Assembly (NCBI GenBank): GCA_964482845.1
Contig: CAYZZE010000116.1
Location: 1-5,208 of the forward strand
Source of the DNA: VGPI01 sp964482845
Lineage (GTDB): Bacteria; Cloacimonadota; Cloacimonadia; Cloacimonadales; Cloacimonadaceae
Direction: 5' to 3'
Length of the DNA: 5,208 bases
Below are positions 1 to 5,208 of this stretch, one piece after another (positions within the stretch are counted from its first letter, which is position 1; each line of letters starts with the position of its first letter). The translations under genes were made by a program, and so were the position numbers. The notes beneath the pieces are model-generated. The model did not search any database. It saw only the letters and a program-made list of their open reading frames with translations, and was not told the DNA's origin.

Positions 1-166
1 TCAGAGCGGTTGACTCAACGAGTATCCAAACTATCTGACAGGCATAATCCTTAGTAATTACTGACTGCGCTGGAAGGAGGGACGATACTGTTTTTTCACG
101 TTCCCGAAATTTGGTGATTTCAGTATATGTAACGCTCTTAATTAGTTGTCACTATTATGGGATTGG

Positions 167-1087
167 TCATACCAGATGGTTACGCAGCAGATCCTTCATC
201 TCCGAAATGGAAGAGCAGTGGTTCAATTTGTCTCTCAGGACAGCGCTGCCGATCAGTCCTTCTGTATATTGGCAAAGGTGTGCTTTCATTTCTCTAACGA
301 CTTTTTGGGGAGGATCGTCAATCAGAGCAAGATCAATATGATCAAGTATGGTCTGGAGCATCACCGCCGGAGTGATCGGTAAAAGCTCTTCCTGAGCCAG
401 CGCACATTTGATCTGGGAAAAGATCCAGGGTCTGCCCACCGCTCTGCGTCCGATCATTATGCTGTCACATAATGTGTCGCGAAACATACTCAGCGCCAGT
501 TCCACTGTGGTGATATCGCCATTGCCGATCACCGGTATGGACATCCGGCGTTTGAGTTCGTAGATATGCTGCCAGTTGCTTGATCCCGCGAACAATTGTT
601 TTACGGTGCGCGGGTGCAGGCAAACTGCATCGGCTCCGGCATTTTCCATCATCAATCCAAAGTCGGCGTAGTTAAGATTTGCATGATCCCATCCGCTGCG
701 GAATTTGACAGTGAGCAAGCAGGAATTCCCTATTGCCGACCTGACAGCTTTAACGATCGAGGAGGCGAGGATCGGATTTTTCATCAGGGCTCCTCCCGCT
801 TCGCGTTTGATCACTTTTCGCACCGGGCAGCCCATGTTGATGTCAATAAAATCGGGCTCAGATCCGATCGCTGCTTCTGCTGCTTTTGCCATCACTGTGG
901 GGTCAGAGCCAAATAATTGAATGCCAAAGGGTCGCTCCAGGGGTCGGAAGTTTTGGTAGGTATGTGTCTTGGGTGAGCCCCTGCTCAAACCATCGGCGCT
1001 GACCATTTCGCTGACCATGACATCTGCGTTCCATCGTTTACAAATCTGCCGGAAAGCGGAATCGGTGTATCCGGCAAGTGGTGCCAA
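167..1087 (-). CDS. dus: tRNA-dihydrouridine synthase, DusB/NifR3 type
   Basis: Predicted FMN- and NADPH-dependent cytosolic enzyme that reduces specific uridines of tRNA to dihydrouridine. Seen in the 306-residue product: an APLAGYTD opening that matches the APMAG.TD first strand and FMN loop of the family; FGIQLFG (54-60); the catalytic-cysteine motif INMGCPVRKV with Cys87; VKFRSGW with Lys128; LHPRT with His158; the phosphate-binding GNGD (188-191); and GRRAVGRPWIF (213-223). A C-terminal helical tRNA-binding region with REMKAHL..YTEGL follows. The NMGCPVRKV form points to the DusB/NifR3 subgroup, but the exact target uridine cannot be read from sequence. The start is uncertain. This TTG has a good AAGGA site (1093-1097) five bases upstream, yet it leaves one residue before APLAG. 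The frame stays open upstream with plausible residues (ITTRRIWLAPLAG) to a CTG at 1136-1138 that overlaps the preceding TGA. It is the last gene of the minus-strand cluster. The family call is firm; the N-terminus is not. Confidence 0.93.
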   Translation of the reverse strand: MAPLAGYTDSAFRQICKRWNADVMVSEMVSADGLSRGSPKTHTYQNFRPLERPFGIQLFGSDPTVMAKAAEAAIGSEPDFIDINMGCPVRKVIKREAGGALMKNPILASSIVKAVRSAIGNSCLLTVKFRSGWDHANLNYADFGLMMENAGADAVCLHPRTVKQLFAGSSNWQHIYELKRRMSIPVIGNGDITTVELALSMFRDTLCDSIMIGRRAVGRPWIFSQIKCALAQEELLPITPAVMLQTILDHIDLALIDDPPQKVVREMKAHLCQYTEGLIGSAVLRDKLNHCSSISEMKDLLRNHLV

Positions 1088-1134
1088 CCAAATCCTTCTT
1101 GTAGTGATGCTGTCGATCGGTATATGAGGATTTG

Positions 1135-2829
1135 TCAGTTCATCTCCGGATGATACAGTTTTTTCAGCTCCAGGATATTGACTTGATCAATATACTCGGA
1201 ATGCATGAAGCGTTCGGCAAACTCGAGATAAAGACCCGAATCCAGGATAAAATCTAGCAACAAGGCATCGAGGTCACCACCTTTGACGCAAAAAGCCATG
1301 ATTTTCAGTGATTCGGAAAGTGTCTTGGGCTTTTTGTAGGGACGATCGGCAGAGGTCAACGCTTCAAAGATATCAGCAACGGCGATGATCCGCGATTGCA
1401 AAGGGAGTTTCTCCGCCGTCAATCCCCAGGGATAGCCCTTGCCATTTAGTTTTTCGTGGTGAGTTGACGCGTAAAAAGCCACATTCTTATACTTCTTGGG
1501 GAAGGACAATTGGGACAGCATTTCCCAGGTTACAGATACGTGGGATGACATCTGTTTAATCTCGGTCGGTGTCAGAGTCCCGCGCCTGATTTCCAGATTT
1601 GCCTTTTCCTCCTCTTGGATCAGGAACACTGGGATGCCCTTGTATTCAAAACTTATGGAATAGAGCTCATCGATGCGCTGGAGGTCGCTATCCGGTAGAA
1701 ATTCCCCGCCGATATTGACCCTTTCAACAATGGCAAGGGATTCATCCAGATAATCAAAGACAGAAGCGGTATCGACTCTGGGAGGAAAATGTTGCTGGAC
1801 AAAATCTTCAAATGATTGGGTATCATTTTCTTTTTGGAGTAGTTGCAAACTCAAAATCATCATCTTGAATCGCGTTCTCACCAGATCAATACGGTCGTAA
1901 ATTGTCTCCAGTTTGGTGCTCTTGTCCATGACAAATTCGGGGGTGATAATCTTTCCCACGTCGTGCATCCAGCCCGACATCGAGAGTTCCTTTAGTTCGT
2001 TGTCGCTGAACCGAAAATTCTGGAAACTCCCCTCTTCGTCCTCATTGATCTTACCGGCGATCATTTCGGTCAGGATGGCAACCCGCTGAATATGGTCGGA
2101 AGAGTATTTGGATTTGCGTTCGATACCAAGAGCGATTGAACGCATGAATTGCATCAACAAGGTCTCCAAACTCTGGATCAGTTTACGGTTGGACAGCGCT
2201 ATCGCCGCCTGGGATGCCAAAGAGGTGAGCATGCTGTGATGCTCCTCACTGAAGGATATGATACGTTTGCGCTTGTCCATGGCATTGATCACCTGGATCA
2301 CGCCTAAAACCTCGTCCTCATGATTTTTCAATGGTATGGTTAGCATGGATTTGCAGCGGTAATTATTGGCGCGGTCGGTGACTATGGTGCCGGAGATGTC
2401 ATAATCGGTCGTCTTATATACGTCTTCAAAGCATAAACTCTGTTTCGTATGATAGACACTGGAAACAATATGACTGATCCGTGGATTGCCATCCTCATCG
2501 AAGAGCATTACGGGATTCCAGTTCACAGGCTCATGCGTGCCCCCCATCCTGAGTCCCAAACTGCGGTTGTAAACGATCTCAAATTCCAGTGCCTTATTAT
2601 CTTCCGAAACGCGGTAGATAGTGGCGGCATCGGCATTAGTAAAGTCGATCGCCTCGCTAAGGATCATGTCAAAGATCTTGTGCAAATCGGTTTCGGAAGA
2701 TAGCGCAAATCCGATCTGAGTTAGCCGCTGGATGTGCAAAACCTGCTTATCTGCCAGGTCGGTGATGCAGTGCACCACCCGTTTTAGCATATCATCCACT
2801 TCCCGGTTGTCACTGTATCGGGTCTTCAT
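1135..2829 (-). CDS. GAF domain plus HD-GYP phosphohydrolase, probable c-di-GMP phosphodiesterase
   Basis: A 564-residue soluble signalling protein with no signal peptide or membrane helix. A GAF sensor domain spans roughly residues 45-215 (HKIFDMILSEAIDFTNADAAT near its start, MLTIPL...VLGVIQVIN in its core). A linker helix then leads into an HD-GYP domain at about 225-545. Visible metal-ligand candidates are His246 (SSDHIQRV), His289-Asp290 (MHDVGKI), His430 (MSSHVSVTW), His457-His458 (HHEKLNGKGYP) and Asp486 (VADIFEALTS). The GYP triplet at 465-467 is intact. HD-GYP proteins hydrolyse cyclic di-GMP; activity here is inferred. The residue four before His246 is Tyr, not the Glu that supplies an extra ligand in trinuclear members, so a binuclear site is likelier. 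About 110 extra residues separate HD from the next ligand His. The ATG has GGAG (2836-2839) six bases upstream and begins 17 bp after trmB ends. The GAF ligand is unknown. Confidence 0.9.
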   Translation of the reverse strand: MKTRYSDNREVDDMLKRVVHCITDLADKQVLHIQRLTQIGFALSSETDLHKIFDMILSEAIDFTNADAATIYRVSEDNKALEFEIVYNRSLGLRMGGTHEPVNWNPVMLFDEDGNPRISHIVSSVYHTKQSLCFEDVYKTTDYDISGTIVTDRANNYRCKSMLTIPLKNHEDEVLGVIQVINAMDKRKRIISFSEEHHSMLTSLASQAAIALSNRKLIQSLETLLMQFMRSIALGIERKSKYSSDHIQRVAILTEMIAGKINEDEEGSFQNFRFSDNELKELSMSGWMHDVGKIITPEFVMDKSTKLETIYDRIDLVRTRFKMMILSLQLLQKENDTQSFEDFVQQHFPPRVDTASVFDYLDESLAIVERVNIGGEFLPDSDLQRIDELYSISFEYKGIPVFLIQEEEKANLEIRRGTLTPTEIKQMSSHVSVTWEMLSQLSFPKKYKNVAFYASTHHEKLNGKGYPWGLTAEKLPLQSRIIAVADIFEALTSADRPYKKPKTLSESLKIMAFCVKGGDLDALLLDFILDSGLYLEFAERFMHSEYIDQVNILELKKLYHPEMN

Positions 2830-2846
2830 ATATTACTCCATACTAA

Positions 2847-3473
2847 TCATACTTTTTTGCGGAACAGCATATAGTTCGGTTCAAAGCCCAGACGGCGTTG
2901 CTTCCGTTCAAACCATGTCACAATATGATGTTCGGCATCCGGTTCATGTCTGATCCCTTCAGGATACACGCTTTGCAAGCGTGGATGAGTCGTAAATTCC
3001 CGCAATATCCACATTGCATATTCATGGTGGTCGGTGGAGACCTGAACCGTTGCGCCCAGTTTCATGATCAGGGCCATTGCGTCAATGAAATCTTGGCGGA
3101 TCAGGCGGTTTTTGTGATGCTTGCGTTTAGGCCAGGGATCAGGATGCTGGATAAAGATGCCATCTATACTATCCGGGGCAAAGATCTGGGCTATTCTTTC
3201 GTCCACAAAGATCGGCAGCAGACGGATGTTCAAACCTACTGCCGGATCGATCTTATTGAGGATGTTTTTTATGCGTTTGGGTCTTACTTCACAGCCGAGG
3301 ATATTCCTGTCGGGATACAGTTTCGAATATTCAGAGATGAATTCGCCCTTGCCGGATCCGATCTCCAGATAAAGGGGATGATCATTGCCAAAGATTTCTG
3401 TCCAATTCGGCTGCTGCCAGGGATCGATACAGAAGTAACTTTCAGACCAGGTCTTCATCTTCGCCGTTATCAT
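2847..3473 (-). CDS. trmB: tRNA (guanine-N7-)-methyltransferase TrmB
   Basis: Transfers a methyl group from S-adenosylmethionine to N7 of a guanine in the tRNA variable loop (position 46 in characterised bacteria); cytosolic. Seen in the 208-residue product: the SAM-binding motif LEIGSGKGEF (36-45); the following acidic residue Glu62 in CEVRPKR; the family signature HPDPWPKRKHHKNRL (110-124); STDHHEY (146-152); and the C-terminal TWFERKQRRLGFEPNYMLFRKK (186-207), which fits the T.FE....G..I...F.K pattern. Length is normal. His110 stands where Phe is common before PDPW, which is a mild change. The start at 3473 overlaps the end of the upstream membrane-protein gene by 32 nt and has only a weak, too-close AGGA. 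An in-frame ATG at 3458 (Met6) would give MKTWSESYF and is equally possible but has no better ribosome site. Either choice suggests translational coupling to the upstream gene. The family assignment is very secure. Confidence 0.95.
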   Translation of the reverse strand: MITAKMKTWSESYFCIDPWQQPNWTEIFGNDHPLYLEIGSGKGEFISEYSKLYPDRNILGCEVRPKRIKNILNKIDPAVGLNIRLLPIFVDERIAQIFAPDSIDGIFIQHPDPWPKRKHHKNRLIRQDFIDAMALIMKLGATVQVSTDHHEYAMWILREFTTHPRLQSVYPEGIRHEPDAEHHIVTWFERKQRRLGFEPNYMLFRKKV

Positions 3474-4131
3474 CTTCCTGTTGGCGCAATTCCTTGATCT
3501 CCATTTTATACAGGATCATATCGGCCAACGATAAGCCCACGCCGATAAAGATAAAGAGATAGAGCCCGTCAATAAGGCGATTGATCACATTGAACGTCAC
3601 TCCTTCCGGAATGGGGATTATCGCATAGATCAAACGCATGGTGATCACAAAAACGATGGCTCCGCCGAGAGCGGAGATCAGAGTCCGGAAACGGAGCAAG
3701 GATCGGTTGTAAAAAACGCCCACCATCAGAATGCTGATCATCACATTGTAAAACAGCACCGGTATTAACATCAGGAAAAATGATACATTCCCATAAGCCC
3801 GAAACAATCCATATGCGTATATTGCTGCCAGAACAACAGCACTGGTCCAATACCATCGCGCATAAAAAATCCGGTAAAAAACTGATATAAGCACCATCAA
3901 CAGCGTAGTTGCCAGATAGATCGCCGCCGGTGACACCCTGCTTTGCAGCACCTCGGTTTGCTGTGTCAGGGAGGGGTTGTATTGTTCAGCATAATCCATT
4001 TCCCGACTGATCTGGTAAGTGCGCCAAAATCCTCCCTGGGCACTGAAGATAAGCGTTCCGGTGATGATCACCACGATAAAGGGCAAGCCCATTAGGGCAA
4101 TTTTCATAACGGTCTTTAACGATTCTGACAT
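3442..4131 (-). CDS. six-helix integral membrane protein of unknown function
   Basis: I do not recognise this family. The 229-residue product is strongly hydrophobic, with about six predicted transmembrane segments near residues 9-30, 68-88, 94-112, 115-138, 150-170 and 188-208. A polar loop of some 35 residues (about 32-66, rich in Gln, Glu and Tyr) lies between helices 1 and 2. By the positive-inside rule, short basic stretches (YRIFYARW at 86-93, NRSLLRFR at 142-149) lie on the cytoplasmic side. The protein ends in a very acidic tail, QQEDDNGEDEDLV, probably cytoplasmic. No catalytic motif, nucleotide-binding loop or transporter signature is visible. The start is well supported: GGGAG (4137-4141) lies five bases before the ATG. 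It is the first gene of the minus-strand cluster and its last 32 bases overlap trmB. It faces ftsY across 93 bp. A membrane-protein assembly or envelope role would be speculation from that neighbourhood only. Confidence 0.8.
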   Translation of the reverse strand: MSESLKTVMKIALMGLPFIVVIITGTLIFSAQGGFWRTYQISREMDYAEQYNPSLTQQTEVLQSRVSPAAIYLATTLLMVLISVFYRIFYARWYWTSAVVLAAIYAYGLFRAYGNVSFFLMLIPVLFYNVMISILMVGVFYNRSLLRFRTLISALGGAIVFVITMRLIYAIIPIPEGVTFNVINRLIDGLYLFIFIGVGLSLADMILYKMEIKELRQQEDDNGEDEDLV

Positions 4132-4152
4132 GCTGTCTCCCTTAGATTTCTG

Positions 4153-4180
4153 TTGACTGATTCGACGGTGGCAGAATTAT
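4153..4180 (+). promoter_or_regulatory. candidate sigma70-type promoter for ftsY
   Basis: TTGACT at 4153-4158 matches five of six -35 consensus bases. AATTAT at 4175-4180 matches four of six -10 bases, with a 16-base spacer. Initiation would fall near 4187, giving a leader of roughly 38 bases before the ftsY ATG. The element is weak to moderate and unconfirmed; it is supported mainly by its position in the only gap upstream of ftsY. Confidence 0.4.
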
Positions 4181-4201
4181 TCCGCACAATGCACGTGTCA
4201 A
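4176..4201 (-). promoter_or_regulatory. candidate promoter for the minus-strand operon
   Basis: Read on the minus strand, TTGACA (complement of 4196-4201) is a perfect -35. The best -10 is AATAAT (complement of 4176-4181), five of six, but the spacer is only 14 bases. A 17-base spacer gives the poorer AATTCT. It would drive the membrane protein, trmB, the HD-GYP gene and dus. Low certainty because of the spacing. Confidence 0.35.
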
Positions 4202-4212
4202 TAGAATAATAG

Positions 4213-4218
4213 AGAGGA
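4213..4218 (+). promoter_or_regulatory. ribosome binding site of ftsY
   Basis: AGAGGA lies six bases before the ATG at 4225. It supports that start over the in-frame Met codons at residues 4 and 5. An ATG at 4218-4220 is in another frame and opens only a few codons. Confidence 0.6.
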
Positions 4219-4224
4219 TGGATA

Positions 4225-5175
4225 ATGCTGAGTATGATGCGTAATTTGCGGCAGAAACTGGCAAAGACGAAAAGTGGATTCTGGGGACGCATCGCCGAAG
4301 CAGTGAAATTGCGTGGAAAGGTCGATGAAGAACTGCTCTTGGAGATTGAGGACATCTTGTTACGTGCCGATACCGGGGTGGAGATCACGCAATTGGTAAT
4401 AGAGCAATTGTCCCAATTCATCCGTTTTGAAAAAGTGACCGGCAGCGAATTGGTCATGGACAAATTGCAGTCCATCCTCCGCGACATCCTGCTTGTTGAT
4501 TGCCATGAAATTCCGGATTTTTTCCGCGCTGTCCATTCTCAACCCTTTATCGTTCTCTTTGTCGGAGTTAATGGCGTCGGTAAAACCACTTCCATCGGAA
4601 AGGTAGCATACCGCTTTCATCAAATGGGGAAGAGAGTGATGATCATCGCCGGCGATACTTTCCGCGCTGCGGCAATCGAACAATTGACCATCTGGAGCGA
4701 CCGGGCGAATGCTACGATCATTAAAAGCCAGCAAGGCGCCGATCCCTCCTCGATAATCTATGATGGGATCAATGCCGCCCTTGCCAGGAACTGTGATGTC
4801 GTCTTAATCGATACGGCCGGCAGACAGCACACCAAGAACAATCTGATGGCAGAATTGGAAAAAGTGAACCGCACGATCAAAAAACTGATCCCGGATGCCC
4901 CCCATCAAGCGTTGCTCGTCCTCGATGCCACTACCGGTCAAAATGCCATCTCCCAGGCGACAAATTTCAATGCCGCCATTGGTCTCACCGGACTTATCCT
5001 CGCCAAATTTGATGGAACCGCCAAAGGCGGCATCATATTTAACCTCAAACACAACCTGAACCTTCCGGTCAAAATGATAGGAATCGGCGAAAGCGTCGAA
5101 GACCTTCAGGAATTCGACCCTCAGGACTTCATCCAGGCATTCTTCAGCATCGATCCCGATAACGGACAGGATTAG
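4225..5175 (+). CDS. ftsY: signal recognition particle receptor GTPase FtsY
   Basis: FtsY docks ribosome-nascent-chain-SRP complexes at the inner membrane. It forms a paired GTPase complex with Ffh and passes membrane proteins to the SecYEG translocon. Seen in the 316-residue product: an N-terminal helical N domain (about 1-95, containing EIEDILLRADTGVE); the P-loop GVNGVGKTT (114-122); the insertion-box motif DTFRAAAIEQL (144-154); DTAGRQHT (196-203); the G4-region AKFDGTAKGG (260-269), where most homologues have TKLD; and the closing GIGESVEDLQEFD (286-298). It has only the NG core and lacks the long acidic A domain of the Escherichia coli protein, as in many other bacteria. Membrane contact would then rest on the amphipathic N-terminal helix (MLSMMRNLRQKLAKTKSGFWGRI). 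AGAGGA precedes the chosen ATG. The gene is divergent from the minus-strand cluster. Complete at both ends, with no frameshift seen. Confidence 0.97.
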   Translation: MLSMMRNLRQKLAKTKSGFWGRIAEAVKLRGKVDEELLLEIEDILLRADTGVEITQLVIEQLSQFIRFEKVTGSELVMDKLQSILRDILLVDCHEIPDFFRAVHSQPFIVLFVGVNGVGKTTSIGKVAYRFHQMGKRVMIIAGDTFRAAAIEQLTIWSDRANATIIKSQQGADPSSIIYDGINAALARNCDVVLIDTAGRQHTKNNLMAELEKVNRTIKKLIPDAPHQALLVLDATTGQNAISQATNFNAAIGLTGLILAKFDGTAKGGIIFNLKHNLNLPVKMIGIGESVEDLQEFDPQDFIQAFFSIDPDNGQD

Positions 5176-5200
5176 ATCAGACAAACAAGCAAGCATGGGT

Positions 5201-5208
5201 CCCCCCCC
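5201..5208. repeat. terminal homopolymer of eight C
   Basis: The window ends in eight consecutive C, preceded by ATGGGT at 5195-5200. Such a run at a sequence edge is either the genuine start of a C-rich stretch or a sequencing or assembly end effect. The ATG at 5195 lacks a ribosome site, so no gene is called. Confidence 0.6.

Larger units (their letters stand above)
4132..4224. promoter_or_regulatory. divergent intergenic region with candidate promoters for both sides
   Basis: This 93-bp gap separates the starts of the minus-strand operon and ftsY, so it should carry both promoters. Plus strand: TTGACT (4153-4158), then 16 bases, then AATTAT (4175-4180), a 4-of-6 match to the -10 consensus. 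Minus strand: a perfect TTGACA -35 (complement of 4196-4201), with AATAAT on the complement of 4176-4181 but only 14 bases away, shorter than the usual 16-18. The two candidate -10 elements share nearly the same AT-rich bases. All of this is consensus reading by eye. Confidence 0.45.

Noticed and set aside
1..40. AGAGCGGTTGACTC resembles part of a tRNA D-arm.
   Set aside because: No matching anticodon stem, T-arm or acceptor end follows, so no tRNA can be folded here.
1..54. A plus-strand open frame of 17 codons ending at TAG, reading SERLTQRVSKLSDRHNP, possibly the end of a gene entering from the left.
   Set aside because: Too short to separate from chance, with no family signature. It would fit a convergent neighbour of dus, but needs sequence left of the window.
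76..90. A strong AAGGAGG on the plus strand, as for a gene start.
   Set aside because: No ATG, GTG or TTG follows at a usable distance; a CTG at 88 opens only nine codons.
55..166. Search for a terminator between dus and the left edge, including GAAAT-TTGGTG-ATTTC at 107-122 and the T6 run at 91-96.
   Set aside because: The stem is only five A/T-rich pairs, and the T-run is not placed after it on either strand.
138..170. A minus-strand ATG at 168-170 overlapping the dus TGA (ATGA), suggesting a coupled downstream gene.
   Set aside because: It opens only ten codons (MTNPIIVTTN) before TAA and has no ribosome site.
2898..3497. A 199-codon plus-strand open frame opposite trmB, and other long antisense frames (596-916, 4360-4734, 4804-5196).
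   Set aside because: They lie wholly or largely opposite genes with unmistakable family motifs (TrmB, Dus, FtsY) and their products show no recognisable domain.

Overview
The window is ordinary bacterial chromosome, probably from a metagenome-derived or little-studied lineage. It has dense gene packing, table-11 genes with Shine-Dalgarno sites of the GGAG/AAGGA type, and roughly balanced base composition. The proteins look like those of a Gram-negative-type, anaerobe-like bacterium, perhaps Cloacimonadota or another FCB-group lineage. That placement is an impression from protein style, not a demonstrated match.

Layout, left to right. Positions 1-166 hold no convincing gene and no clear terminator. 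From 167 to 4131 four genes lie head-to-tail on the minus strand and read leftward from about 4131. In transcription order they are a six-helix membrane protein of unknown function, trmB (tRNA m7G methyltransferase), a GAF plus HD-GYP phosphohydrolase (a probable cyclic-di-GMP phosphodiesterase with a large insertion in the catalytic domain), and a tRNA-dihydrouridine synthase of the DusB/NifR3 type. The genes overlap or nearly touch (32-nt overlap, 17-nt gap, then a gap or a 1-nt-register junction depending on the dus start), so they probably form one operon. A 93-bp divergent intergenic region at 4132-4224 separates this operon from ftsY on the plus strand, which encodes the signal recognition particle receptor GTPase. 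The last 33 bases after ftsY end in a run of eight C and contain no supportable gene.

How they fit together: two genes modify the tRNA body (m7G in the variable loop, dihydrouridine in the D-loop), and ftsY serves co-translational membrane targeting, so the neighbourhood has a translation and protein-export flavour. The HD-GYP signalling protein between the two tRNA-modification genes is the most unusual element. I found no mobile element, CRISPR array, RNA gene or clearly novel system. The items most worth checking are the HD-GYP insertion, the unresolved dus start codon, and the orphan membrane protein.
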